A DNA stretch of 64,000 nucleotides from an uncultured Flavobacteriales bacterium (GTDB lineage Bacteria > Bacteroidota > Bacteroidia > Flavobacteriales_G > Salibacteraceae): the NCBI GenBank assembly GCA_913020435.1, contig CAJVZZ010000009.1, positions 1 through 64,000 on the forward strand, written 5' to 3'. The notes beneath the pieces are model-generated. The model was not told the origin of the DNA. It did not search any database and saw only the letters and a list, made by a program, of their open reading frames with translations. Below, one piece after another: positions 35,796-43,848 of this stretch (the first letter of the stretch is position 1; every line of letters begins with the position of its first letter). The position numbers and the translations under genes were made by a program.

Positions 35796-36032
35796 ATGGA
35801 GAATAAAGAATACAAAAAAGACGGAAAAAACAAGGATCCTTCTATCTTAAGCTACTCCGGGCTGGGTTTGCAAACGGTATTAATCATTGGATTGAGCACT
35901 TATGGCGGAAGCATTTTAGACGCTAAGTATCAATTTGAAACCAACTGGTTTACTTTATTGTTTGTTTTAGTGTCCGTTGCTATTAGTATGGCCTACACTA
36001 TTAGGATATTGAATAAGTGGAATAGTAAGTAG
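35796..36032 (+). CDS. atpZ: AtpZ/AtpI family protein
   Basis: A 78-residue protein with a charged N-terminus and two transmembrane helices (about 20-40 and 51-70; LGLQTVLIIGLSTYGGSILD and FTLLFVLVSVAISMAYTI). The position as first gene before atpB and the helix-loop-helix layout with a glycine-rich first helix fit the AtpZ/AtpI family, thought to help c-ring assembly or Mg2+ entry for the F-ATPase. The promoter lies 10 bp before the ATG. Confidence 0.82.
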   Translation: MENKEYKKDGKNKDPSILSYSGLGLQTVLIIGLSTYGGSILDAKYQFETNWFTLLFVLVSVAISMAYTIRILNKWNSK

Positions 36033-36040
36033 TAATAATC

Positions 36041-36418
36041 ATGAGTGTCTTATTTAAATACATTGTTCAGATTACTTTGGCTTGCCTTGTAACTTTCGGC
36101 GTTCACATAATGATATTGACCTTTATGGATAAGCCTCTTTTTGATAATCAAATTATTACCGCATATGTAGGAAATGTCGCGTTGGCTATATTTATAGTAA
36201 TCGGACTCTTAAAAGTGCCTGAAACACTCCAAAATAGCAGGGGTTTTTTATTCCTTTTTGGAAGCTTTTTAAAGTTTGGGTTTTTTTTCTTGGCGTTTTA
36301 CTCTAATTTCAAGGTGGATGGCGCAATCCAACGTACCGAGTTCTTTGCCTTTTTCATTCCCTATGCGGCTGCACTTATCATGGAGACTAAGTGTCTGATT
36401 GATAGGCTTTCGAAATAA
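36041..36418 (+). CDS. Small four-helix membrane protein in atp operon
   Basis: A 125-residue protein with four predicted transmembrane helices (about 7-29, 39-58, 69-89 and 101-118) and no recognised catalytic motif. It begins 8 bp after atpZ and precedes atpB. Bacteroidota atp operons commonly carry a small uncharacterised membrane protein at this place (possibly the DUF6168 group, from memory). By position and topology it could be the functional counterpart of AtpI, a c-ring assembly factor. That is inference. Confidence 0.65.
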   Translation: MSVLFKYIVQITLACLVTFGVHIMILTFMDKPLFDNQIITAYVGNVALAIFIVIGLLKVPETLQNSRGFLFLFGSFLKFGFFFLAFYSNFKVDGAIQRTEFFAFFIPYAAALIMETKCLIDRLSK

Positions 36419-36487
36419 TGTTTAAGCCAAGATTTCATAGATTTTAGATTGCCTGAAATAAGTGCAGTGTCTACTAAAAAAAACATT

Positions 36488-36495
36488 TACTTTTG
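36488..36495 (+). promoter_or_regulatory. -7 element upstream of atpB
   Basis: TACTTTTG matches TAnnTTTG exactly, 34 bp before the atpB ATG at 36530. It may give atpB onward a second, internal promoter, and it makes a start at 36449 unlikely. Confidence 0.5.
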
Positions 36496-36529
36496 CACAA
36501 AATTTAGAATCGTCAACAGACAGGTAATT

Positions 36530-37642
36530 ATGCAGTTTACAAGAGCCCTATTTTTTCTAGCTGTTTTAGTTTTAATCCAACCGGTATTTCTAACAGCGTC
36601 AGGACATGCAGAACACGCGTCTGACTCAACCGAATCTACACAGGTAGCAAATCAAGAACCTGCGCAGGAAGGAATGAGCATGAAACAGGAAATCAAAGCG
36701 CATATCCAGCATCACCTGCAAGATGGCCATGATTTTCATTTATATACTGATACGGAAACAAATACCCACGTTGGTTTTCCATTGCTAGTAATTTTGTTGG
36801 ACGATGGTATTCAGGTTTTTTCTTCTTCAAGATTTCATCATGGAGAAAGTGTTGCAGAAAGTAACGGAAACTTTTATGCATTGCATCACGGGAAAGTTTA
36901 CAAAACAGATGCCGCAGGAACGTTTGAAATGCACGATGGTCATGTACATAATGAAAAGCCATTGGATTTTTCAATAACAAAAAACGTTTTCAGTATAATG
37001 GCGTTTGCGTTAATACTGATACTTTTATTCACTGGTGCAGCCAGATCTTACAAAAAAAGTTTGGTGCCAAGTGGTTCGGCAAGGTTCCTTGAGCCACTTA
37101 TAATTTTTGTTAGAGATGAAATTGCGATTCCAAATATTGGAGAGAAGCATTATAAGAGGTTTATGAGTTATTTGTTGACTGTGTTTTTCTTTATATGGTT
37201 GGTTAATTTATTTGGACTAACCCCATTAGGTATTAATGTTACCAATAGTATTTCTGTGACTTTTGCTTTGGCAGTCATGACCTTTGTTATTACGCAGTTT
37301 TCAGGAAAAAAAGAATATTGGAAACATATTTTTTGGATGCCAGGTGTTCCTGTTCCAATGAAAATATTGCTTGCGCCGATTGAATTACTAGGAGTCTTCA
37401 TTAAGCCTTTTGCACTGCTTATTCGTTTGTATGCAAACATTACCGCAGGTCATATTGTATTGATGAGCTTAATTGGTTTAATGTTCATTTTTCACAGCTG
37501 GATTGGAAGTACACTTTCATTTGGTTTGTCTGTGTTTATATCATTTATAGAATTACTTGTTGCTGCTTTGCAGGCATATATATTTACCATGTTAACCGCA
37601 CTTTATTTCGGAAGTGCAGTCGCAGAGCACGAAGATCATTAA
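36530..37642 (+). CDS. atpB: F0F1 ATP synthase subunit a, with His-rich N-terminal extension
   Basis: A 370-residue subunit a, the proton channel half of F0. ATG at 36530 gives a signal-peptide-like helix (MQFTRALFFLAVLVLIQPVF) followed by about 120 periplasmic residues with about 15 histidines (AHIQHHLQDGHDFH, RFHHGES, ALHHGK, MHDGHVH). The canonical five-helix subunit a then starts near residue 150 (NVFSIMAFALILILLFTG). The essential arginine is in IKPFALLIRLYANITAGH, and the C-terminal helix has ELLVAALQAYIFTMLTALY. The exported N-terminal extension is known for Bacteroidota AtpB but absent from E. coli. An in-frame codon at 36449 would add 27 residues and destroy the signal peptide, so it is rejected. 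Confidence 0.94.
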   Translation: MQFTRALFFLAVLVLIQPVFLTASGHAEHASDSTESTQVANQEPAQEGMSMKQEIKAHIQHHLQDGHDFHLYTDTETNTHVGFPLLVILLDDGIQVFSSSRFHHGESVAESNGNFYALHHGKVYKTDAAGTFEMHDGHVHNEKPLDFSITKNVFSIMAFALILILLFTGAARSYKKSLVPSGSARFLEPLIIFVRDEIAIPNIGEKHYKRFMSYLLTVFFFIWLVNLFGLTPLGINVTNSISVTFALAVMTFVITQFSGKKEYWKHIFWMPGVPVPMKILLAPIELLGVFIKPFALLIRLYANITAGHIVLMSLIGLMFIFHSWIGSTLSFGLSVFISFIELLVAALQAYIFTMLTALYFGSAVAEHEDH

Positions 37643-37675
37643 TAAAGATTATTGTTAATTTAAATTTAAATTGTT

Positions 37676-37867
37676 ATGGAAATTCCAGCTATTGTAGGTG
37701 CGGGTTTAGTTGTTATCGGAGTAGGTATTGGTATTGGTAGAATTGGTGGATCAGCGATGGATGCTATTGCTCGTCAACCAGAAGCTACAAATAAGATCCA
37801 AACTGCTATGTTAATTGCTGCGGCTCTTATCGAAGGAATAGGATTTGCTGCATTATTTGCAGTTTAA
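37676..37867 (+). CDS. atpE: F0F1 ATP synthase subunit c
   Basis: A 63-residue hairpin of two transmembrane helices that forms the rotor ring. Helix 1 has the glycine-rich GVGIGIGRIGGSAM, the polar loop is ARQPEAT (normal for proton-type c subunits), and the carboxylate is E53 in LIEGIGFAA. The sodium-binding signature (Gln in helix 1, Ser/Thr after the Glu) is not present, so H+ is the likely ion. It is followed directly by a strong intercistronic hairpin. Confidence 0.95.
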   Translation: MEIPAIVGAGLVVIGVGIGIGRIGGSAMDAIARQPEATNKIQTAMLIAAALIEGIGFAALFAV

Positions 37868-37876
37868 TTTATTACT

Positions 37877-37911
37877 CAACATCTCCAGCGGTTGGCTGGA
37901 GATGTTGTTTT
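37877..37911 (+). other. Intercistronic hairpin between atpE and atpF
   Basis: CAACATCTCCAGC and GCTGGAGATGTTG form a perfect 13-bp stem around GGTTG, followed by only TTTT. It lies 9 bp after the atpE stop. It may be a partial terminator or a 3' stabiliser that raises atpE mRNA above the rest of the operon, as the c-ring needs many copies. Confidence 0.6.
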
Positions 37912-37937
37912 AAATTCATTTTAAAAAACAATTCGTT

Positions 37938-38438
37938 TTGGAAAAATTAATAGAACAGTTTTCAGTAGGCCTTTTCTTTTGGCAAACGATTTTATTCTTG
38001 GTACTTGTATTCATACTTAAAAAGTATGCGTGGAAACCGATTCTTGATTCAGTTTCTGAAAGAGAAGATACAATTCGTGAATCTCTGGAGTCAGCTGAAA
38101 AAGCAAAAAAAGATTTAACTGAGTTACAGTCTAAAAACGAGAGCTTAATTATTGAAGCGAAAATCGAAAGAGACGCTTTACTGAAAGAAGCAAGAGAGAT
38201 AAAAGATAAGATTGTTAGTGATGCAAAAGGCGAAGCAAAAGAGGAAGCTGACAAAATAGTACAAGCTGCCCATGCTGCTATTGAGGCTCAAAAAGCTGGA
38301 GCTATTGCTGAAATGAAATCTGAAATGGCCAGCCTTTCGATTTCAATCGCTGAAAAAATTATTCGCAAAGAGTTATCAAGTGACGAGCAACAAAAGTCAT
38401 TAGCTAACGAATTAGTTGCAGATTTAAAACTGAACTAA
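37938..38438 (+). CDS. atpF: F0F1 ATP synthase subunit b
   Basis: A 166-residue peripheral-stalk subunit. One N-terminal transmembrane helix (FWQTILFLVLVFILKKYAW, about 14-32), then KPILDSVSEREDTI and a long charged coiled coil (about 40-140) rich in Lys, Glu and Ala, with a C-terminal delta-binding segment. The start is TTG at 37938. The single b gene means a homodimeric stalk. Confidence 0.94.
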   Translation: MEKLIEQFSVGLFFWQTILFLVLVFILKKYAWKPILDSVSEREDTIRESLESAEKAKKDLTELQSKNESLIIEAKIERDALLKEAREIKDKIVSDAKGEAKEEADKIVQAAHAAIEAQKAGAIAEMKSEMASLSISIAEKIIRKELSSDEQQKSLANELVADLKLN

Positions 38439-38439
38439 G

Positions 38440-39000
38440 ATGGTTGCAAACAAAGTCGCTAGAAGATACGCAAAGTCGCTAATGTTATTAGCTCAAGAAC
38501 GTAATGAACTTGAGAAGGCACTAGCAGACATGCAATTGATTAAGAAGGTAATAGGAGAAAACCGTGACTTGAAGGCAATGTTTAAAAGTCCAGTAATCAA
38601 AACGCAAAAGAAACTGAACATTATAGACCGCGTTTTTGGAAATGATTTGGATGATTTGGTTAAAGGTTTTGTTAGGATCATTACTCAAAACAAGCGGTCT
38701 TATTTACTAGAGGAAATCTCAGTTGGATTAACGGATTTATACAATGTACACAACAAGATTGTTGTTGCTCATGTAAAAACGGCAGTTCCAATGGACGATA
38801 AATTAAGAGCAAAAGTTACTTCAATAGTGTCAACAATGGATCATAAGTCTATTGAGCTGATAGAAGAAATAGATGCTGATATAATTGGTGGAGTAGTCTT
38901 AAGGGTAGGAGATGCACAATTAGATGCATCTGTAGCGAGACAACTGCAGGAATTAGAGATAGAATTAAAAGAATCGAATTATAAAAACAAGTTGGGCTAG
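38440..39000 (+). CDS. atpH: F0F1 ATP synthase subunit delta
   Basis: A 186-residue subunit (OSCP family) linking the b stalk to the top of F1. N-terminal VARRYAKSLMLLAQE and the C-terminal block IDADIIGGVVLRVGDAQLDASVARQLQELE are diagnostic. It begins 1 bp after the atpF stop, which suggests translational coupling. Confidence 0.94.
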   Translation: MVANKVARRYAKSLMLLAQERNELEKALADMQLIKKVIGENRDLKAMFKSPVIKTQKKLNIIDRVFGNDLDDLVKGFVRIITQNKRSYLLEEISVGLTDLYNVHNKIVVAHVKTAVPMDDKLRAKVTSIVSTMDHKSIELIEEIDADIIGGVVLRVGDAQLDASVARQLQELEIELKESNYKNKLG

Positions 39001-39021
39001 TCCCAAATTAATTGATACATC

Positions 39022-40605
39022 ATGGCGGATTTAAAACCTGCAGAAGTTTCAGCAATACTTAGAGAAGAGTTAGCTGGATTTAGAACAGAGGCTGAATTAG
39101 AAGAAGTTGGTACGGTACTCCAGGTTGGAGATGGTATTGCTCGTATTTATGGGTTATCTCATGTACAGGCTGGTGAGCTTATCGAGTTTCAAACAGGGCT
39201 TAGAGGTATTGTGCTTAATCTTGAAGAAGACAATGTTGGAGCTGTATTGCTAGGCCCATCTGTTGGAATTAGAGAAGGTGCTACTGTAAAAAGAACTGGA
39301 TTAATTGCTTCTATTAAAGTTGGTGAAGGAATTATTGGTCGCGTAATCGATGCATTGGGCCACCCAATTGATGGGAAAGGACCTATCCAAGGCGAAACTT
39401 TTGAAATGCCAATTGAAAGAAAGGCACCAGGGGTTATTTATCGTCAGCCAGTAACAGAGCCACTTCAAACAGGAATAAAGGCGATTGATGCCATGATTCC
39501 GGTTGGTAGAGGACAACGTGAGTTAATTATTGGTGACCGTCAAACAGGTAAAACTACTGTTGCGATTGATACGATTATCAATCAAAAAGAATTTTATGAT
39601 GCTGGGAAACCAGTTTACTGTATTTATGTTGCTTCAGGCCAAAAAGCCTCTACAGTTGCGCAAATTGTAAAGAAATTTGAAGATGCAGGTGCAATGGCAT
39701 ATACTACCGTAGTTGCAGCGAATGCATCTGATCCCGCTCCTTTGCAGTTTTATTCTCCGTTTACAGGTGCTGCAGTTGGTGAGTATTTTAGAGATACAGG
39801 TCGGCCAGCGTTAATCGTATTTGATGATTTATCAAAACAAGCGGTAGCTTACCGTGAGGTTTCTCTTCTTCTTAGAAGACCGCCAGGACGTGAGGCTTAC
39901 CCAGGTGATGTATTTTACCTGCACTCAAGGTTATTAGAACGCGCTGCAAAAATCATCAATGACGATACTATTGCATCTCAAATGAATGATTTACCAGCGT
40001 CTTTAAAAGACAAAGTAAAGGGTGGTGGTTCATTGACGGCATTGCCAATTATTGAAACACAAGCAGGTGATGTTTCTGCATACATTCCTACCAACGTAAT
40101 TTCGATTACTGATGGTCAGATTTTCTTAGAGTCAGATTTATTCCTATCTGGTGTACGGCCAGCAATTAACGTTGGTATTTCGGTATCACGTGTTGGGGGA
40201 AATGCTCAGATTAAATCAATGAAAAAAGTTGCAGGAACACTGAAGCTTGATCAAGCACAGTACCGTGAACTAGAGGCATTCTCTAAGTTTGGTTCTGACC
40301 TTGATGCTGCAACAACTCGTGTTCTTGAAAAAGGAAAACGCAACGTTGAAATCCTCAAACAAAAAGAAGGTTCTCCAATGTCAGTTGAAAAACAAACTGC
40401 AATTATTTATTTGGGAACTAAAGGTTTGTTAGGTAATGTGCCAGTAGACAGAATCAAAGAATTCGAATTAGAGTTTTTGAGCTTTATGGAAGAAAAACAT
40501 AATAGTGTACTGTTAGAATTGAAATCGGGTAAAATTCATGATGGTATTACTGGTGTCTTAGAAGATGTTAGTCATGACCTTTCATTGAAATACAAAACAA
40601 AATAG
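39022..40605 (+). CDS. atpA: F0F1 ATP synthase subunit alpha
   Basis: A 527-residue non-catalytic nucleotide-binding subunit of F1. N-terminal beta-barrel (about 25-95), P-loop GDRQTGKT at 171-178, Walker [17 protein letters not shown], the alpha/beta signature [14 protein letters not shown] with the arginine finger, and a C-terminal helical domain. The length is normal. Its beta partner (atpD) is not encoded in this operon. Confidence 0.97.
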   Translation: MADLKPAEVSAILREELAGFRTEAELEEVGTVLQVGDGIARIYGLSHVQAGELIEFQTGLRGIVLNLEEDNVGAVLLGPSVGIREGATVKRTGLIASIKVGEGIIGRVIDALGHPIDGKGPIQGETFEMPIERKAPGVIYRQPVTEPLQTGIKAIDAMIPVGRGQRELIIGDRQTGKTTVAIDTIINQKEFYDAGKPVYCIYVASGQKASTVAQIVKKFEDAGAMAYTTVVAANASDPAPLQFYSPFTGAAVGEYFRDTGRPALIVFDDLSKQAVAYREVSLLLRRPPGREAYPGDVFYLHSRLLERAAKIINDDTIASQMNDLPASLKDKVKGGGSLTALPIIETQAGDVSAYIPTNVISITDGQIFLESDLFLSGVRPAINVGISVSRVGGNAQIKSMKKVAGTLKLDQAQYRELEAFSKFGSDLDAATTRVLEKGKRNVEILKQKEGSPMSVEKQTAIIYLGTKGLLGNVPVDRIKEFELEFLSFMEEKHNSVLLELKSGKIHDGITGVLEDVSHDLSLKYKTK

Positions 40606-40627
40606 GGAATCTTTTAATCTAGGCGAA

Positions 40628-41515
40628 ATGGCAAATTTGAAAGAAATACGGACGAGGATAACATCGGTAAACTCTACCATGCAAATAACCTCTGCCATGA
40701 AAATGGTTTCTGCTGCTAAACTGAAACGAGCACAGGACAGTATTACTCAAATGAGACCTTATGCTGAGAAGTTGCAGCAAATGATGGGCAACCTTACCGA
40801 AACGATGTTGGAAATGGAAAACCCATATGCAACAGAGCGTCCGATTAATAAGGTTTTAATAATTGCGATAAACTCAAATAGAGGGCTATGCGGAGGCTTC
40901 AATGCTAATATTATTAAGCAAGTTACGCGTTTGTCTCAAAACGACCTTGCTGGAAAAGAAGTAACAATTTACCCTATAGGAAAAAAAGCGGCAGATTCAT
41001 TTAAACGAGATGACAGATTGTATTCTGGAGACGTTTTAATGAATCATGAGAAGGCATGCACTATTTTTGATGATATGAATTATCAAATGGCTTCAGATAT
41101 TTTTCAACCAGTAATGGATGAATACGCGATTGGTAGCTATGATGAAGTGATAGTAATATACAATCAGTTTAAAAATGCGGCTACCCAAATAGTGACAACT
41201 GAGAGCTTGCTTCCTGTGAAAGCTGATGAGAGTGCCGTTTCTAGTTCCGAGAATAGTGACTATATCTTTCAACCAGGAAAAGAAGAGTTGTTAGAGGTTC
41301 TGATTCCAAATGCACTCAAAACAGCATTCTACAAAGGGCTCAAGGATTCTTTAGCATCTGAACATGGAGCCCGTATGACTGCAATGCACAAAGCAACAGA
41401 CAATGCTTCTGATTTGTTAGGAGATCTTAAGTTGACTTATAATAAAGCACGTCAAGCAGCAATTACTACTGAGATTCTTGAAATCGTTGGCGGTGCTGAA
41501 GCACTTAATGGATAG
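40628..41515 (+). CDS. atpG: F0F1 ATP synthase subunit gamma
   Basis: A 295-residue central-stalk subunit. The N-terminal helix ANLKEIRTRITSVNSTMQITSAMKMVSAAKL and the C-terminal helix with ARMTAMHKATDNASDLLGDL...NKARQAAITTEI form the coiled-coil rotor shaft. The Rossmann-like middle has SNRGLCGGFNANI. It is the last gene of the operon; a terminator follows within 30 bp, and neither atpD nor atpC follows. Confidence 0.96.
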   Translation: MANLKEIRTRITSVNSTMQITSAMKMVSAAKLKRAQDSITQMRPYAEKLQQMMGNLTETMLEMENPYATERPINKVLIIAINSNRGLCGGFNANIIKQVTRLSQNDLAGKEVTIYPIGKKAADSFKRDDRLYSGDVLMNHEKACTIFDDMNYQMASDIFQPVMDEYAIGSYDEVIVIYNQFKNAATQIVTTESLLPVKADESAVSSSENSDYIFQPGKEELLEVLIPNALKTAFYKGLKDSLASEHGARMTAMHKATDNASDLLGDLKLTYNKARQAAITTEILEIVGGAEALNG

Positions 41516-41539
41516 GGCGATTGTTTTTATAGATTTTAG

Positions 41540-41571
41540 AAAGCCAATTCGAAAGAGTTGGCTTTTTTGTT
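41540..41571 (+). terminator. Terminator of the atp operon
   Basis: AAAGCCAA pairs with TTGGCTTT, with an inner TC/GA pair around GAAA, followed by TTTTGTTTT. It lies 24 bp after the atpG stop. Confidence 0.85.
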
Positions 41572-41592
41572 TTAGTTCGTACTCTTGTTAAG

Positions 41593-42669
41593 GTGAAAAA
41601 AGTCGATACCATAATTATAGGTCAAGGTCTAGCGGGAAGCTTAATAGCTTTTGAGTTAGAAAAAAAGGATAAAGATTTTTTAGTGATTGATAATAATCAC
41701 AAACACGCATCGAGCAGTGTGGCGGCAGGCTTGTATAATCCCGTTGTTTTTCGTAAACCTACTCTAGGGTTTAACATCGCTAATGTTTTACCATTTGCAT
41801 TGAATAAATACGAAGAAATAGAGGCACTTTTAGCAGAAAGGTTTCTCTATAAACGTCCATATTGGAAGTTTTTTGAGAACTTTAAAACCATAAATAATTG
41901 GGAGGCAAAAGCTGCGGATCAAAAATTCAAGGAATACATAAAGCTGCCACTTAAAAAAGAACCTATTAATGGTGTGGAAAATGAACTACCCTATGCAGAG
42001 ACGAAGTTCACAGGAAACGTTGATTTGCCATTATTTTTATCAAAGAGTCGGGATTATTTTGAACTTAAAAAATGTTTAGTTAATTCTAAATTGGAGGAAG
42101 TAAGCTATGGTTTAGAAATCGAATTAAAACTTTCTTCGAAGGAATCACTTAAATGTAATCGGCTCATATTAGCAAGGGGCCATCAAGAAGGAAATCAGTC
42201 AGAGTTTGCCTATTCTAGTGTAGGGTCAACCAAAGGAGACATTCTTATTATAAAATGTCCTGACTTGAAATGTGACTATACCTTAAGTCGAGGCTTCTTC
42301 ATTTTGCCTATTGGAAATGATTCATATAAAGTTGGCGCGACATACGATTGGGAAGACAAAAGCTATATTCCATCAGAAACCGCAAAGGTCGAGCTTGCAA
42401 AGCGTTTTGAAAACTTGGTAAACCTTCCTTATGAAATAATCAAACACGAGACAGGATTGCGCCCAGGAACTATTGACAGGCGGCCATTAATTGGTAATCA
42501 TGCTGCCCATAAAAACCTATTTATATTTAATGGATTAGGAAGTAAAGGAGTGTTATTAGGACCGTATTATGCAAACCAATTAGTGAATCATATTTTTGAG
42601 GAACGACCAATTGATAACGAGGTTAATGTTGAACGAATGAGAAAGTACTATGGCAATATTGAAGATTGA
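41593..42669 (+). CDS. FAD-dependent oxidoreductase (DAO family)
   Basis: A 358-residue flavoprotein. The N-terminal dinucleotide-binding motif is TIIIGQGLAGSLIAFELEKK with an acidic residue after the second strand (VIDNNHKHASSS). A C-terminal block ETGLRPGTIDRRPLIGNH...FNGLGSKGVLLGP is typical of the D-amino-acid oxidase/glycine oxidase superfamily (substrate and FAD contacts). It probably oxidises an amine or amino acid, but the substrate is not evident. The start is GTG at 41593. Its 3' end overlaps the methylmalonyl-CoA epimerase gene by 20 bp, so the two are co-transcribed and probably coupled in translation. Confidence 0.83.
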   Translation: MKKVDTIIIGQGLAGSLIAFELEKKDKDFLVIDNNHKHASSSVAAGLYNPVVFRKPTLGFNIANVLPFALNKYEEIEALLAERFLYKRPYWKFFENFKTINNWEAKAADQKFKEYIKLPLKKEPINGVENELPYAETKFTGNVDLPLFLSKSRDYFELKKCLVNSKLEEVSYGLEIELKLSSKESLKCNRLILARGHQEGNQSEFAYSSVGSTKGDILIIKCPDLKCDYTLSRGFFILPIGNDSYKVGATYDWEDKSYIPSETAKVELAKRFENLVNLPYEIIKHETGLRPGTIDRRPLIGNHAAHKNLFIFNGLGSKGVLLGPYYANQLVNHIFEERPIDNEVNVERMRKYYGNIED

Positions 42670-43060
42670 ACACCTGGGAATCGCAGTTAAAGATGCAAAT
42701 GAAACCAAAAAGGTATTTGAACAGCTGTTGGGTAAGGAAGCCTATAAAGAAGAGTCTGTGGAAAGCGAAAGTGTAAACACAGTGTTTTACGAACTAGGCG
42801 AATCAAAGCTTGAGTTATTGGAAGCCACTGACGATAATAGCGCAATTGCAAAATATCTAGATAAAAATCGCCCAGGAATTCATCATATGGCCGTTCTGGT
42901 CGATGATATATACTCTGAAATTGAACGACTAGAAGGTCTTGGTTTTCAGTTTATTAATTCGAATCCTAAGCGAGGAGCGGATAATAAACTCATAGTTTTC
43001 ATCCACCCAAAGTCTGCTGGAGGTATTTTATTGGAGCTCTGCCAAGAGATTAAAGATTAA
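42650..43060 (+). CDS. mce: Methylmalonyl-CoA epimerase
   Basis: A 136-residue VOC-fold metalloenzyme that interconverts (2S)- and (2R)-methylmalonyl-CoA in propionate and odd-chain breakdown. Two beta-alpha-beta-beta-beta modules are visible. Metal ligands expected for the family are H8 in KIEHLGIAV, H78/H79 in GIHHMAV and E129 in ILLELC. NPKRGADNKLIVFIHPKSAGG is the family's C-terminal block. The start ATG overlaps the preceding flavoprotein gene by 20 bp. The mutase genes are not in the window. Confidence 0.93.
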   Translation: MAILKIEHLGIAVKDANETKKVFEQLLGKEAYKEESVESESVNTVFYELGESKLELLEATDDNSAIAKYLDKNRPGIHHMAVLVDDIYSEIERLEGLGFQFINSNPKRGADNKLIVFIHPKSAGGILLELCQEIKD

Positions 43061-43129
43061 AAAATACAACGTCTTGCAAACCTTTTATAGGTTTGCCCCG
43101 TAAATGAAGCGATCTCTAATTATTAAAGA

Positions 43130-43765
43130 ATGAAATATTTAATTATAGCTATTAAGGTTCTTACAATCGGCACATTAGCATTCATAAATCCTAAGAATGA
43201 CTTTAAAACGCTAAGCGCAGGTACTAAAGCACCTTTGACAGAGTTTGAGATGGCATCTACTTCTGGGGAAAAGGTTTCATTAGACCAGCTTAAAAAAGAA
43301 AATGGTTTATTGGTAATGTTCTCTTGTAACACTTGTCCTTTTGTCGTTGGAACATCAGATAAAGAGGGTTGGGAGGGTCGTTATAATGAACTTAATGAAT
43401 TATGTACGTCCTTTAAAATAGGATCTATTTTGGTGAATTCTAATGAAGCTAAAAGACCAACAGGTGGAGATAATATGGAGGATATGGTAAGAAGGGCACA
43501 AACCATGAAATACAAAATGACCTATGCCTTAGACTATAACTCAAAACTGGCAAATGCTTTTGGCGCTAAAACGACACCACATGTTTTTTTATTTGACAAA
43601 GAATTGAAGCTTATTTACAGCGGAAAAATTGATGATAACGTGAATAGTAAGGAAGCAGTAAAAGAGACGTTTTTAAGAGATGCAATTATCAATTACATCA
43701 ATGGAAAAGACATTGACCCCGTCAACACCCCCGCATTAGGATGCAGCATAAAAAGAGAAGGCTAA
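43130..43765 (+). CDS. Exported thioredoxin-like (AhpC/TSA-type) protein
   Basis: A 211-residue protein with an N-terminal hydrophobic segment (LIIAIKVLTIGTLAFI) likely acting as a signal or anchor. The redoxin domain (about 30-190) has the active-site C66-N-T-C69 in MFSCNTCPFV, and the cis-proline region TTPHVFLFD. This matches the thioredoxin-like 'redoxin' proteins of Bacteroidota with an NTCP-type motif. A further C-terminal cysteine (GCSIKR) may be resolving. It probably works as a periplasmic thiol reductase or peroxidase. It follows mce by 69 bp; a GCAAACCT/AGGTTTGC hairpin lies between them. Confidence 0.82.
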   Translation: MKYLIIAIKVLTIGTLAFINPKNDFKTLSAGTKAPLTEFEMASTSGEKVSLDQLKKENGLLVMFSCNTCPFVVGTSDKEGWEGRYNELNELCTSFKIGSILVNSNEAKRPTGGDNMEDMVRRAQTMKYKMTYALDYNSKLANAFGAKTTPHVFLFDKELKLIYSGKIDDNVNSKEAVKETFLRDAIINYINGKDIDPVNTPALGCSIKREG

Positions 43766-43787
43766 TTGTCAATAAATATTGAAAACC

Positions 43788-43822
43788 AAAGGGGGTTATG
43801 ATTTATTCATAGCCCCCTTTTT
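43788..43822 (+). terminator. Rho-independent terminator after thioredoxin-like gene
   Basis: AAAGGGGG plus TATGA pairs with TCATA plus CCCCCTTT around TTTAT, with one G-T pair, followed by a T run. Confidence 0.85.
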
Positions 43823-43848
43823 TATTCCTTTGAGCCAAATTACTTACT

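Noticed and set aside
36449..36529. Upstream extension of atpB
   Set aside because: It contains an exact promoter element (36488-36495) and would bury the signal peptide; ATG 36530 is a better start.
43076..43096. GCAAACCT/AGGTTTGC hairpin between mce and the thioredoxin-like gene
   Set aside because: It is followed by CCCG, not a T tract, so it is not a terminator; no regulatory meaning could be supported.
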